64,000 nt of DNA from Chinchilla lanigera (taxonomy: Eukaryota; Chordata; Mammalia; Rodentia; Chinchillidae), in NCBI RefSeq assembly GCF_000276665.1, contig NW_004955484.1, positions 7,069,731 through 7,133,730 of the forward strand, read 5' to 3'. The notes under the pieces are model-generated. The model did no database searches and was not told where the DNA came from. It was given only the letters and a program-made list of their open reading frames with translations. The stretch's first letter is position 1, and each line of letters opens with the position of its first letter. The translations under genes were made by a program, and so were the position numbers. Of this stretch, positions 34,593-46,499 are shown piece after piece.

Positions 34593-34680
34593 TTTCAGGT
34601 AGGGCTGACGTTACAAGAATCCTGAAAAATCATGCGAGGGCTTATTTTCCAGTTATATCTTATTTTGGGGAAAATGGGGT

Positions 34681-34716
34681 AGTGTGACCCTGTCTTAAGC
34701 AAACAAACAAAAAGAA
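34681..34716 (+). mobile_element. B1 3' remnant
   Basis: tgtgaccctgtcttaagcaa plus (CAAA)n only. Confidence 0.45.
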
Positions 34717-35154
34717 GAAATCATCTATCTTGATTGATTTTATCTGAATAATTCTGAAATACTAATAGCTGTTTCATATTCATAATCTTAGAAAATGCAA
34801 AAAAATTTTGAACAACAAAACAACCTCTCCAAAAACCCAGCTTGTTTTCCTTGCTGTCAGTATCACAATGTCCTACCATCTAAACTAAAAATGACATTTT
34901 CCTATGGTATTTTCAACCCAAATACTCTATCCCCCACATTGCATCCTCCTACCCCATTATCATCTAGACCACAATTTTTTTTTCTAGCAAACGAACAAAA
35001 AATACTTCTCATATCTTAGGTCTTCATTTTTACTGACTTTTAAAGCCTTAAACAAGTTATTTCATAACAATTTTCTTCCTTTTATTTATATAACATGAAC
35101 TTTTTACTACTTTCAAGTCAAAGTATGTCAAAGAACTTAACAAGGTCCACCTTG

Positions 35155-35330
35155 GCCGGGCATGGTGGCGCACACCTGTAATCCCAGCACTTGGGAGGCT
35201 GAGGCAGAAGGATCATCGCGAGTTTGAGACCAGCCTGAGCTACAAAGTGAGCTCAAGGCCAGCCTGAACTGCATAGCGAGACCCTGCCTCAAAAAAGACA
35301 AAAAGCAAACAAACAAACAACAACAAAAAA
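35155..35330 (+). mobile_element. B1 SINE, young
   Basis: Near-consensus ggccgggcatggtggcgcac; near-repeat acaaggtccacctt / acaaggcacacctt flanks it. Confidence 0.93.
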
Positions 35331-35837
35331 AACAAGGCACACCTTGTCTTTTCTACTCTACAAAGATTATCAAAAATAAGCAAGGAGGACACAAACTTCA
35401 TACTTGAAGATATAAGCCAATGTTTATAGAGATAAAAAATACTTGTCTACCCTGAGTAGAAATGAACAAATCACCAAGTTCATTATTTCTGCCTCTTAAT
35501 TTAAGAGAGTGGTATCAATAGGGAATATCAGAATTACATGTGGAAATATGTATTTTCTTTCCCCGTATGAAGATATCTAGGATTCCATCACATACCTACT
35601 ATTGAATAAGGATTTATAGGAAATAGATCAACCTGGTTGATCATGGTTAAGTTCCCTGGTGATTCTGGCTAAGGGTTATTATTTTAAAGCATGAAACTCA
35701 ACCTCAGAATGAAAATGGATCAACTTTATTATTTCTTTACTTATACATAGTTAATGTTTATTTGTTGAAGACTCTAGGAAAGAATAGTAAGTAAGTAAAC
35801 CACTGTATTCTGCAGATTATCCATTTCTTTCATTTTT

Positions 35838-36112
35838 TTTGGGGGGGGGTGGTACTGGGGACTAAACCCAGGGGTGTTCTGCCACTGAGCTACATCCCCA
35901 TTTTTTTGAGATAGGGTCTTACTAAGTTTCAGTGGTAGGACTCAGATTTTTTTTGAGGGGGGGTACCAGAAATCAAATTCAGGACCTCACACTTGCCAGG
36001 CAGGTACTGCACCACTGATACAAACTCCTGGCCCCTAGAACTCCAATTTATGATCCTCTTGCCTCAGCCTCCCTCATGGCTGGGATTACAGGCATGTACC
36101 ATCATTCCTGGC
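35838..36112 (-). mobile_element. B1-dID composite SINE, interrupted
   Basis: ID half 35850-35903 and split B1 halves around a nested ID (35950-36033). Confidence 0.75.
35950..36033 (-). mobile_element. ID SINE nested in B1-dID
   Basis: gggtaccagaaatcaaattc ... gcaccactgatacaaactcc. Confidence 0.85.
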
Positions 36113-36142
36113 TAGATTACCTAAACTTTTAAACCTTGAGGA

Positions 36143-36315
36143 GAGGCGGGTACATAATGTACATCTGTAATTGCAGCTACTTGGAAGGCTGAGGCAGGAG
36201 GACTGCTGACATTAAGGCCAGCTTGAGCTACAAAGTGAGTTCAAGGCCACCCTGAACTGCACAGTGAAACCCTGTCTCAAAAAGACCAAACACACATACA
36301 CACACACACAAACAC
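36143..36315 (+). mobile_element. B1 SINE with (CA)n tail
   Basis: gaggcgggtacataatgtac start; the tail became a CA microsatellite (36291-36312). Confidence 0.88.
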
Positions 36316-36357
36316 CACTCAGTACACATGCAAATATAAAGAAAGTGAACATAGTAG

Positions 36358-36440
36358 TGGGCTAGGGATATTACTCAATGCTAGAAGGCTTGCCTAGTAT
36401 ACACTAGGCCCCCCAAACTCTCCGCACTACCTCTAGAAGA
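36358..36440 (+). mobile_element. ID SINE, older
   Basis: gggctagggatattactcaa tgctagaaggcttgcctag. Confidence 0.78.
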
Positions 36441-36607
36441 AGACATAGTAATTACTGTCTTCAAAAAACTGAAAATCTATTTGAAATAGGGCTACACAAA
36501 CAAAGGAATAAAAACATTTAGAGCAGGGCTAGGCTGTACAACACTGACTATACTTAAAGAAGAGAGACAGGAAGCAGGAGTCTTGAGTAATCAACAATAA
36601 GGCTACT

Positions 36608-36790
36608 TGAAGGCAGGCAAGCAGGTGGTATTACACCTGTAATCCCAGCTACCTGGGAGGCTGAAGACTCGGAGAACACAATTTAAAGGCCAGCTTGGGG
36701 AATTTAGTGAGATTCTGTTTCCAAAAAAATGGTGCTGGCAACATAGCTAAGCACTCCCTGGGTTCCATCCCCAATACTGGGAGGGTGGGC
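36608..36790 (+). mobile_element. B1-dID composite SINE
   Basis: B1 half (cctgtaatcccagctacctg) then ggtgctggcaacatagctaa ID half ending ccatccccaatactggg. Confidence 0.82.
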
Positions 36791-36910
36791 ACTGGAAGCA
36801 ACTGGAGTGACTCTTTGAAAAGACGCCATTTGAACCAGAATTAATAAAGTCAGTTTAAACCTATCACACAGCAGTCAACAACAATAAGCAGATACAGCTC
36901 AGACACTTTT

Positions 36911-37036
36911 TTTTTTTTTTTGAGACAGGGTTTTACTATACAGTCTAGGCTGGCCTTGAACTCAAGGCAATCCTCCTGCCTCAGCCTCCCAAATGCTAGA
37001 ATTTCTGGAATTATAGATATGTGCCAGCACACCTGG
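36911..37036 (-). mobile_element. B1 SINE
   Basis: Near-repeat ctcagacacttt / ctcagatacttt flanks it. Confidence 0.9.
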
Positions 37037-37519
37037 CCTCAGATACTTTCTAAAATTTAGCTTCAACTGTTCATGGTAGGAACAGTGAAGACCAGGTTAT
37101 TAAAATCATTTTATAGCACTAAGGCTATAAAACACAAAAATACTTACTAAATATTTTGAGTGAATATTTATGAAAGCCTACTTTATAGCTCAGTAAACTT
37201 ATCCTTCCTTCTCCATTCTCCTTTTTCCCTTCATAGTCTCATCAAGATACAGTGATTTTCAGCCCTAAAGTCACTTTTACTTCTTTGCAAATGCCACTGT
37301 TCGCCTGAAACACTGACCTTATCACAGTCCACTTCAGACGAGACTGGGCGTGTTCAGGGTGGTGTAGCCGTAGACTCACAGTCCATTTCAACTATTCTTT
37401 TCAACCAAGTTTTCCTGGCCACTTCAGTCGTAGTTAGCTGCTCTTGTTCTCCTCACAAGAACACTTAGCACATATAATTGCCATTTTGCTTATATGCAAT
37501 AATTGCCATTATTGCATAT

Positions 37520-37640
37520 ATGTGTTTACCAGTTAGACTATACACACGCTGAAGACAGTGCTGGGTCAGTCTCATTCACACTTTCTCCTCAGCAATAACA
37601 CAGTGCTTGATACAAACAGGAACTCATTTACAAAATGCAT
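37520..37640 (+). mobile_element. L2 3' end fragment
   Basis: Cactgctg-type block (gaagacagtgctgggtcagt) followed by acagtgcttgatacaaacag resembles the L2 terminus; diverged. Confidence 0.4.
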
Positions 37641-38053
37641 AAATGGGCAAGAAAACAGCTGTGGGAACACATAAGGTTGCCAGGAGACCATATAAAGAAA
37701 AAGAGGCGAAAGGATCAGGATAGAAAAAGAAGCCACAAAATAAGGGGAGGGCCTTTAAGAGTACAGTGTCGAGAAAGAACAATCTTGGAAAAGAAGTGTC
37801 AAAAGTGAAAATGTCTTATTTAGTTCAAAAATGGAAGAACTTGAAAGAACACATCTATTTGATGTGGCAAATGATAGTTCTCAATATTTTGCCAAAGAAG
37901 TACCAAGGAAGTGATAAGGATAGAAGCCACAGGGGCATAGGGAGACTGTCTTGAAGAAAATAAAAAGCCAGAAGGGTTGAAGTCCAAATACAAGTGAGGA
38001 AATAAATGCAGAATCAATAAAAATACTACTCCAAAAAGTGTTTCCAAAGGAAA

Positions 38054-38220
38054 GCCAGGTGTGGTAGCCCACACCTGTAATCCCAGCACTCGGAAGGCTG
38101 AGGCAGGACCGCCAGAGTTCAAGGTCAACCTGGGCTACAATCGTGAGTTCAAAGCCAATCTGAACTACACAGAGAGACACTGTCACACTGTCTCAAATAA
38201 ATAAACAAATACATACATTT
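38054..38220 (+). mobile_element. B1 SINE
   Basis: gccaggtgtggtagcccaca start; (AAAT)n tail. Confidence 0.9.
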
Positions 38221-38244
38221 AAAAAAAGAGAGAGAGAAGGAAAA

Positions 38245-38325
38245 AGCTGGGCAGAGTGGTGCATGCTATAATCCCAGCCTGACACAGTAAAATCCTGCTT
38301 CCCAACCAAAAAAAGAAAGAAAAGG
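38245..38325 (+). mobile_element. B1 SINE with large internal deletion
   Basis: gctgggcagagtggtgcatg joined directly to cctgacacagtaaaatcctg. Confidence 0.7.
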
Positions 38326-38649
38326 ATGCTTAACACAGGGCCAAATAAAGGATTTATTTATTTTATTGAGTGGAAGAAGAAACTGCATATATTAGACAGC
38401 ATAAAGAAAATAGCCACTAGTAAGAAAAAACTTAAAGATCCAAAGGAGTATATATAAGATTTAAGAAAACAACATCAGATTTGACATCACAATCATAAGT
38501 GAATTTCCTACAGAATGTCTGTGCATTAACAAAGGGTTAAGGATTAACTGAATGGTGTAGATGTTGAGATCAGTACAGTAATAAAACAAATGTTCTAGTA
38601 CACCGTTAACAGCATTATACTATTATGAGGAATTAACTTTCTAATTTTT

Positions 38650-38808
38650 TTTTTCTTCTTTTTTTGCCTTTTTGAGGCAGGGTCTCACTATGCAGTTCAG
38701 GCTGGCCTTGAGCTCACTTGGTAGCCCAGGCTGGCCTCGAACTCACAATGATCCTCCTGCCTCAGCCTCCCGAGTGCTGGGATTATAGGCATGTGCCACC
38801 ATGCCTGG
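38650..38808 (-). mobile_element. B1 SINE
   Basis: Flanked by ttctaatttt on both sides. Confidence 0.93.
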
Positions 38809-39304
38809 CTTCTAATTTTCTTTTTAAGCACTTTCTGAAATACATGAAATGCAGAGATAGCCCCATAAAAATCATGATTAAAATTAGATAATTCTGGCTG
38901 TGAGCAAAACAAACACAGGAAAAGGAATAAGAAAAAAGGAGAGTAGGAAAATATAAAAAAGGACAAAAAATATGCCACAATATCAAGTCAGGAGATTTGA
39001 AGGCATCTTAGAACAGAAACAAGATTTCCCCCACTGGCATTAAAAGAAATAAAGAAGGGAGAGTGGGAGGGAGGGGGAGGACAAGAAAGTCAGAAGACCA
39101 AAATAAATTTTTTTAGACAATCAGGTGAAAAGTTGAGGGGCTTAAATTGAGGGATGGATTCAATGTGCCCTAGAAGAAAATTCAGTTATTTCTGTTTGCC
39201 AGTGGCTAGACTATAGAAGCAGATACTTAAAAGGCATCTGAAAGTTCCTATACCTATTTAATAGTTAAAGAGCATTTGTTTAATTTTAAAAATTTATTTG
39301 TTTT

Positions 39305-39442
39305 GGGGTTTTTTTGAGGCTATGTAGTGCAGGCTGGCCTTAAGCCCACTTACACAGCCCAGGCCGACCTCGAACTCATGATGATCCTCCTGCCTCGGCC
39401 ACCTGAGTGCTGGGATTACAGGCATGTGCCACCAAGCCTGGC
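39305..39442 (-). mobile_element. B1 SINE
   Basis: tttgaggctatgtagtgcag; about 12 nt deleted after the T-tail. Confidence 0.88.
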
Positions 39443-39729
39443 AGACCATATGGGAGAAATGTATCATACGGAGAAATTAAGATTAAGACACAGGATAAAA
39501 ATTCTAGTACTAAAGGTCATCATTATTGTTAAACAAGACATAATTTCTCATTTGGCTTGATTAGAAAGTCGGTATTATGATTATATATAGCAGATAATTA
39601 GTGTTTCAAACATTATTATAAACTTTTTTTTTACCCAAAGGGGAATAAGGGAAGAAGCAGAAAATCACAAGGTTCCTTCAAAATGTGTACAACATTATAC
39701 AGAGCAAATAGTTAATCCTAGTGTCAGTT

Positions 39730-40262
39730 CAGTGGCCCCTCCCTCTTTATCCATGGTTTCATTTTCCCACATTTAGGTTACCCAGGGTCAACGATGAGAA
39801 AATATTAAATGGAAAATTACAGATAAATTCATAAATGTGTGTACTGTAACAAGCAGCACAAAGAAATCTCACAATATCCAACTTATGGAATGTGAATCCT
39901 CCTTTGGTCTCACATACCCACACTATATGCATTACCCATCCTCTAGTCAACTAGTAACAGTCTGGGTTACCAGATTGACTGCCAAGGCATCACAGTTTTG
40001 TATTCAAGTAACTCTTACTGTATTTAAAAATTGTCCCAAAAGGCAAAAGATACTGGCAATTTTACTATAGTATGTTATCACTGCTCTATTTAATTATTAG
40101 CTTTGTTGATAATATCTTACTGTGCCTAATTTATAAATTAAACATTATGATAGGGATGCACATATACGAAAAAAATACATACTAGGGCTTGGCACTATCA
40201 TAGTTTTAGGCATTAATATGAATCTTGGAATGTCTCCTCTGCATATAAATGGGATACTATTG
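39730..40262 (+). mobile_element. Tigger (TcMar) DNA transposon, internally deleted
   Basis: The 5' end ctctttatccatggtttcat with gttacccagggtcaacgatg, leading into a decayed transposase start (cccaaaaggcaaaagat), then jumps near 40068 to the 3' end ttactgtgcctaatttataa attaaac. The central transposase is deleted. Confidence 0.75.
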
Positions 40263-40952
40263 CTTTTGTTTTGTTTTCTTTGGGGAGGGTCTGAGGTACT
40301 ATTATATACCAATACTGTTTGTATCAAATGAGGCAGGTAGTATGTCATTATGAAACAGCACAGGTAGACAGTACTGAGATTTCATTATAGCTTGATCACA
40401 TTTTTTGTATTCCCCTGCGTAAGTTACTTAATACAGGAAATCTTAGTTCTCCCTTTTATTTAAAAAGTGGTAATACCTACCTACATTGTGGAGCTGTGAG
40501 CTCTCAGTAATGTGTAAACTATCTAAAATTATTATATTAATTAGAGCTACTAATAACACAAATGAAAGCCATAATTCCTGCCCTGAAAAGGGTATGCAAT
40601 AAGAAAATGTTACCGAGATACTGTGTGGGCATTATTTCTTTTATTCTAATGGCAATCATGCCCGTTTCAATATGACTATAATTTCACTTCAAAATACAGT
40701 TTTTCTTCCTAACAGGTCTTGTACTTCCTACAGTACATATCTGTGTTCCCTTTGGCCTTCACATTGCTCTAAAACGTTTTGATTAAACTGTCAATATTGA
40801 ACTATCACATATTACATAAAAATCCAGGCTTTTGCCTTCTTTTGACAAATTTGTTGTAGATCTGACAACACTACACCTATATTCCCAAAATAAAAGATGG
40901 AGCTGCCTTCTCACCCCAGTGTTCTCTCCCGTGACAAAAGTACCAATTAGCA

Positions 40953-41114
40953 GCTGGGCATGGTGGTGCACACCTGTAATCCCAGGACTCAGGAGGCTGA
41001 GGCAGGAGGATCACTGTGAGTTCCAGACCAGCCTGGGCTACAAAGTGAGCTTGAGGCCAGCCTGAACTACATAGCGAGACCTTATCTCAAAAAGACCCCC
41101 CCCCCCGCCAAAAA
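40953..41114 (+). mobile_element. B1 SINE
   Basis: Flanked by aagtaccaattagca (40938-40952) and aagtgccaattagca (41115-41129); poly-C in the tail. Confidence 0.93.
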
Positions 41115-41311
41115 AAGTGCCAATTAGCAATTTCAGTGATTGTATTAACACTGTCTATGCCCTGTAGGCACCTGAGTTATCTATTCCAACACTAAGGTTG
41201 CAATATTCAGATTATTTTTATGGAATGCAAGGAGAGGAAAACAAAAGATGTCTTTCCTGAAGAAACTTAGTAAAATGAGTTTAAATAGTAGAACAAGAAT
41301 TTAATACTCTC

Positions 41312-41449
41312 AGGCTGAGCATAGCAACACCTATAATCCCAATAATCCCAGCACTCGGGAGGCTGAGGCAGAAGGAGAACGTTTGAGGCCAGCCTAGGCT
41401 ACATAGTGGGACCTTGTCTCAAAAAAAAAAAAAAAAAAAAAAAAAAAAT
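41312..41449 (+). mobile_element. B1 SINE
   Basis: Start duplicates 'ataatcccaa'; single A-tail of about 29. Confidence 0.88.
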
Positions 41450-41744
41450 TAGTATTCTCCGCTTTCTTGATCATGTACCCGCCCTCAGGAGACAAATTTG
41501 ATGAGAGACAAACTGCCTTCAATACCCAAAGATGGGTAAGTACCTGATCTTCCAGAAGGTGAAATAAGGATACAGTACAAAAATATTTCCTATTAAAAAA
41601 TAAATAAACCTTTACAGAGCTTAACAATCAGACTCTTTTAAGAGTTTTAAAGGAACTAAGAAATAATTGAAGAATCTGGTAAAGGACTGCTTTTTTAAAA
41701 ACTTAAGAGAATTAAACTTGGTACTCAAACACATGCACATGCAC

Positions 41745-42245
41745 ATTCACAGCATGAAAACAGCAACACTACTAAAAGCCAAAAACAACTCAAATGTCCA
41801 TCGAACAGTATTCATCTATAAAAAGGAATGAAGTATTACTAATAAATGCTACAAGTTGGACAAACCACAGAAACACTGTCTTTAATTCGGTTGTAGTTTG
41901 TTAGTACAACAGCACCTGGTTACCATGTATTAGATTCTGGATTTGATCCCTAGCACCCCCACCATCCAAAACAAAAAACAAACAAAACAAAAAATGAAAA
42001 AAGACCATATACTGTATAATTTCACTTACATGAAACATAATAGGCAAACCCAGAATAGGTAAATCCAGATTGGAGATCCTAAGAACTGGAGGCAGGAAAA
42101 GGGTGGGCATGGGGAGCAACACTATTTAACCGGTAGAGCTTTCCTTGAGGTGATGAACATGTTTTAGAACCAGATAAACTGAAGTAGTGGCTCCTGTGAA
42201 TGGTACACTTTAAAATGTTTGATTTACATAAATTTGATTCTCCAT
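41745..42245 (+). mobile_element. L1M 3' UTR
   Basis: caaatgtccatcgaacagta, aaggaatgaagtattactaa, ctgtataatttcacttacat, atggtacactttaaaatgtt in order; an ID-like SINE is inserted at 41886. Confidence 0.8.
41886..41990 (+). mobile_element. ID-like SINE, diverged
   Basis: gattctggatttgatcccta gcaccc with (AAAAC)n tail; interrupts the L1M 3' UTR. Confidence 0.65.
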
Positions 42246-42372
42246 GCCAATTAAAAAAATGTTTTTTTAATTCTTTATTTGACCACCCATGTAGAATATA
42301 CTATCAAATTGAACTGGAACACTCTTCCCACTAGGAAAAAAACTCCATTTGAGCAGCTACTGGGTTACTACA

Positions 42373-42500
42373 GACTGAGGCAGGAGGACTGCTGTGAGTT
42401 TGAGTCCGGCCTGGGCTACATAGTGAGTTCAAGGCCAGCCTGAACTACGCAGCAAGACCTTGTCTCAAAAAACCAAAAACCAACCAAACAAATAAAATGT
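42373..42500 (+). mobile_element. B1 SINE, 5' end replaced
   Basis: gactgaggcaggaggactgc to the tail; the first ~35 nt are unrecognisable. Confidence 0.85.
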
Positions 42501-42675
42501 GCAGCGCTGGATACTTTCAATATACATTAACTCAGCAAATCTCACCTCACTAGGAGGGACAAATTTATCACAGTAGGAGGCGAAGGGTGTGAACCTGTTT
42601 CCAGTACCAAATTATCTCTATCCACTGGATTAAACATAATAAAATTGTATAAATTAGACTGAATACAACAATTAT

Positions 42676-42890
42676 CCACTAGCTGGGTATGGCTGCACAC
42701 GGATATAATACCAGCACTCAGAAAGGCTGAGGCATGAGGATCACAAGTTCCAGCTTAGCCTGAGCAATTCAGCAACTTTGCAAGATCCTATCTCAAAATT
42801 TAAAAAACATTAAAAATAGGTTGGGGGAATAGCTCAATACAATACAAAGGCCCTATGTTTAATCCCCAGTATCACCCAAAATAAATAAAT
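42676..42890 (+). mobile_element. B1-dID composite SINE
   Basis: tagctgggtatggctgcaca B1 half, ggttgggggaatagctcaat ID half. Confidence 0.82.
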
Positions 42891-43094
42891 GTAACTAGCT
42901 ATTACCACATAGGAAATAACCATACAAATACATTCATTACAGTGATTTGTAAGTTAATAATAAAATGAACAGTCCATCACCATACAATTAGCTACTTAAA
43001 TTTTGTTAAACAATGTAATAACTTAAAGCTGTTATAAATTATAATAGATCTGTATTTAATAATATCAGTAAGCAGGATATTTAAAACAGGAGTA

Positions 43095-43250
43095 TTAAAT
43101 ACTCCTATTTATTCTGAAATGTATGAGTAAGTGTATATACAGTGATATCTGAAAGAATAACCAGCAATATATTAATAGTGGTCATTATCTAGATATGGCA
43201 GGATTTCATGTGATTTGTTGTGTACTTTTCCATTTTTTAAAATATACTAG
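43095..43250 (+). mobile_element. Possible L1M/HAL1 3' UTR fragment
   Basis: gatatctgaaagaataacca, then gtggtcattatctagatatg and ttccattttttaaaatat fit an old LINE 3' UTR. Confidence 0.4.
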
Positions 43251-43254
43251 CCAG

Positions 43255-43410
43255 GCTGGGTGTGGTGGTTCACGCCTGTAATCCCAGCACTCGGGAGGCT
43301 GAGGCAGGAGGTTCACTGCGAGTTTGAGACCAGCCTGGGCTACAAAGTGAGCTCAAGGCCAGCCTGAACTGCACAGTGAGACCCTGTCTCAAAAAAAAAA
43401 AAAAAAAAAT
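43255..43410 (+). mobile_element. B1 SINE inserted into another B1
   Basis: aatactagccagg-type word precedes it and is repeated after its A-tail, where the older B1 resumes. Confidence 0.9.
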
Positions 43411-43452
43411 ACTAGCCAGGCATGGTGGCACACGCCTGTAATCCCAGCACCT
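43411..43452 (+). mobile_element. B1 5' fragment (host of the previous insertion)
   Basis: gccaggcatggtggcacacg cctgtaatcccagcac, then stops; no right part or tail. Confidence 0.8.
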
Positions 43453-43599
43453 ACATGGTTGGTGCTACCATAGCTTCTAGGTTTTGATGGAAAATATCAA
43501 AGCATACAAACTAGTAGGCCTACATGATCTTTCCTCAAGCAACTTCCTTTTATGCTTTCTTTATTCTTGTACTTCCTTTTATTCGTGTACTTCACCATT

Positions 43600-44105
43600 T
43601 AATAATACATAACTCCTCAGCTCTCTCTTCAGCATAAAACTCAAGGCCCTTACCCAGCCCAGACCCTTAATATTGTCTTGCATTATATAGCCTACAACTT
43701 TCCTCCCTATCCACCCTGCTCCAGCTATACTAACCTCTTTGCTATTCCCTGAACATACCAAGCACCTTCTTAGCCTCAATGTTTCTTTACCCATCTTTTC
43801 TCCTAGGAAATTCTTTCCCCAGATAGCCCCCATGGCTTACTCCTTCTATTTCTTTAGGTCTCTACAAATGAGCCACCACTCAAAGAAGCACCCTGACTAT
43901 CCTATACAAAATAGTGCTGTTGCTGGGCATGGTGGCACACGCCTGTAATCCCAGCACTTGGGAGGCTGAAGCAGGAGGACTGTTGCGAGTTCGAGATCAG
44001 CCTGGGCTACAAAGTAAGCTCAAGGCCAGCCCAAACTGCATAGTGAGACCTTGTCTCAAAAAGGCCAAAAAAAAATAGTGCTGTCCTATCACTTTCTTAT
44101 CCCTT
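43600..44105 (+). mobile_element. L2 LINE fragment, interrupted by B1
   Basis: ctcaaggcccttacccagcc, ccagctatactaacctcttt, aaattctttccccagatagc and ttctttaggtctctacaaat match the L2 3' region; it resumes after the B1 at gtcctatcactttcttatcc. Confidence 0.75.
43921..44068 (+). mobile_element. B1 SINE inside L2
   Basis: Exact repeat aaaatagtgctgt flanks it. Confidence 0.94.
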
Positions 44106-44114
44106 TTTTCATTT

Positions 44115-44390
44115 CCTGATATTTTTTGAGATGTAACTCACATAACATAAAAGTTCAGCCTTTTAAAGTGCATAATTCAGTGCGTTTTAGAACAAGGTTA
44201 TGTAGTCATTACTACTATTTAACTCCAGAACATGTTCATCACCCCAAAGAAGAACCACACACCAACTACAAGTCATTTTCCACACTCCCACATTAACAGT
44301 CCTTGGCACCACTAATTTACTTTCTGTGTCTATGGATTTAGCTACTCTCACCTCTGACACTTTATAATCATTTGTTTATTGTCTATTTGC
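44115..44390 (+). mobile_element. Old L1 fragment
   Basis: gtgcataattcagtgcgttt, actccagaacatgttcatca, tctatggatttagctactct are common L1M blocks; it seems inserted in the L2 copy. Confidence 0.6.
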
Positions 44391-44394
44391 AACC

Positions 44395-44510
44395 ACCAGA
44401 AAATAAGTGGCTGAGGAAGGCAATGTCTACTTTTGTATTCCTAGCAACTAAATTAGTATATGGTGATCAATACCCAACAAGCATCTCAATTTCAACATAC
44501 CCCAAACTAA
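44395..44510 (+). mobile_element. Possible continuation of the L2 copy
   Basis: aaggcaatgtctacttttgt attcctagcaac resembles the L2 terminus; weak. Confidence 0.35.
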
Positions 44511-45422
44511 ATTCATTAACCTTTGCTGTTTTTTAAAGCGTAAAACAATTATTTGAAAGCTGCATTTACCAAATTTGAAACTGTGCATCCATCTGCCCTA
44601 TTAACACTGGTGAGCCTTTTTATTATACTTCAAGCACAGGCCACAAAGTGTATATTAAATAAATGGCCATATTCCTAAATTTCTTAACATTCAGTGTACC
44701 AACGGCTTAAATTTATAGATAAAATAACTAAGTATTATAGCAACAAATCATAACTTTTTTCTCTCCATATCTACTTTCTCCCTGACTTTTCTCTAACACC
44801 TTATTCTCTAGACAGCAAGGTTAAGCCTCACTTATTTATCTATCTTCTACTAACTTTAGGGCTTAGAATCGCTTTAGAAATGTTTGAGCAAAATTAACTT
44901 CAATAATGGCTAGAATAGAGAAGCCAAGCCAGGGATGGTAGCAAAGCATTTGACACAAAACTAATCTCCAGAATGTATCATGATAAACAGTTTACTATCT
45001 TTCCCAACTTTAAGGGTTATGCGCCCTCTATTGTGCACAGAAAATACAAGTCATACAATATATATTCATTGTAAAAAATATCACTTGTTGGTTATAATGT
45101 TTCTATGACATTTATTCAGCTTCTTGTGTTACGTGAAGTCCTCTTCTCCCCTTCTCTTTTTAAAGTTAAAAATTTTCTGAAAATAAAAATAAACTCATTT
45201 AGTAGATATATTAGAAGTGGAATAGCTCTAATTCTAGGTTTTAGCACTTTTAACAAGTAAATTTTTCTGAACTTGTTGAAGTGGTCAAGTACAAGTAGGT
45301 TAATGAATAGCCAAGAATACTGAAGCAAATTCACTCCATTAACCAGGGCCGAAAACAACATCTGGGGAAAAATTAAGAGAATGGTTCAGAAAAAATTTTT
45401 TATATTTAAAAATTCTGCTAAA

Positions 45423-45502
45423 CTGGAGGTGTAGCTCAGTGGTAGAGCCCTTGCTTTAATATGCCTGAGGCCATAGGTTCAATCTTCAGCACCAAAAACC
45501 AA
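45423..45502 (+). mobile_element. ID SINE, older
   Basis: ctggaggtgtagctcagtgg ... ggttcaatcttcagcacc. Confidence 0.82.
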
Positions 45503-45564
45503 AATTGATTATTTTGTATTCTTTTATGGTATGTACTAAATAAACAAATAAACAAACAAACAAA

Positions 45565-45702
45565 TGGTGCATGCCTATAATCCCAGTAGTTGGGAGCCTG
45601 AGGCAGGAGGATCACTGCAAATTTAAGGCCAGGCAGGGCTACACAGTGAACTCAAGGCCAGTCTCAACTACATTGTGAGACCCTGTCTCAAAAAAAAAAG
45701 TG
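45565..45702 (+). mobile_element. B1 SINE, 5'-truncated
   Basis: Starts at tggtgcatgcctataatccc after a (CAAA)n run. Confidence 0.88.
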
Positions 45703-45861
45703 CCTCTACGCCTAGTAGTGAACTCAAAAATTCAATTTGGCATCATCCTTCTTTCAGTTTGTTTCCTTTTCATTCCCTCATTCTTCACATCACCCAGTTT
45801 TAGGATCACACTCCTCTTGTACTCTCAAAATTATTAAAAATGTAACTATGATCAAATGTGC

Positions 45862-46050
45862 CACCACACCTCTTTAATCCAAGCTACGTAGGAGACTGAA
45901 GGAGGATCGTAAGTTCAAAGCCCACTTCAGCAATTCAGGAAGACCCTGTCTCAAATTTTAAGAAAAACACAGGTTAGAGATGCAGCTCAGTGGTACAGTG
46001 GGGGCCCCTGCTCCACATAGCTGCGATCTTCATTCAGAGTTTCAAATGAT
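45862..46050 (+). mobile_element. B1-dID composite SINE, old
   Basis: ccaccacacctctttaatcc, then caggttagagatgcagctca gtggtacagtg. Confidence 0.72.
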
Positions 46051-46380
46051 CACAAGCTTATAGATACTATAATTTCTGATTGGAGGGGAAAAAAATCAAT
46101 GACAACTAAGTACCACACACTGTACTATTTTCGTAAGAAAGTAATTATTGTTTACCTTTTTAGGTTACTAGTGGATGTCACCAAGGCTAAGAGGCGGAAG
46201 TATAGAAAAAGAGAAGAACTAAAGCCTAATGTTTTCATAGCCGGAAAGACTTTTGGTAATTTTCTTAGATGGGTAATGTCTGATACTCTATAGCTTAAAT
46301 ATTCATTGGTCTTTTTTTAAAAATGTGAACAGCAACACTGATATTTCTCTGGGAAGTGTGAATACAGAGCTCTTTCTTCC

Positions 46381-46432
46381 CACTGGTACTGGGGATTGAA
46401 GCCTTTACACTGAGCTATATCTAGGCCTTTTT
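46381..46432 (-). mobile_element. ID SINE, internally deleted
   Basis: ggtactggggattgaagcct ttacactgagctatatctag. Confidence 0.65.
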
Positions 46433-46499
46433 ACTTTAAGTAATCATTTTGAAATAAATAAAAGTCTTTTAAATTCTGAAAAGAGATTTTACAGTTGTT

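Noticed and set aside
35941..35960. G-rich run (tgagggggggtacc) as a G-quadruplex
   Set aside because: Only one G tract; it is part of an ID SINE.
37480..37520. Repeated words around aattgccattattgcatata (hairpin or regulatory site)
   Set aside because: Short local duplication (ataattgccatt/aattgccatt) in AT-rich sequence without further support.
46099..46293. 64-codon frame rich in Lys/Arg (KAKRRKYRKREELKP)
   Set aside because: No family recognised, no splice or retrocopy context, and the composition is expected from A/G-rich intron; not called as a gene.
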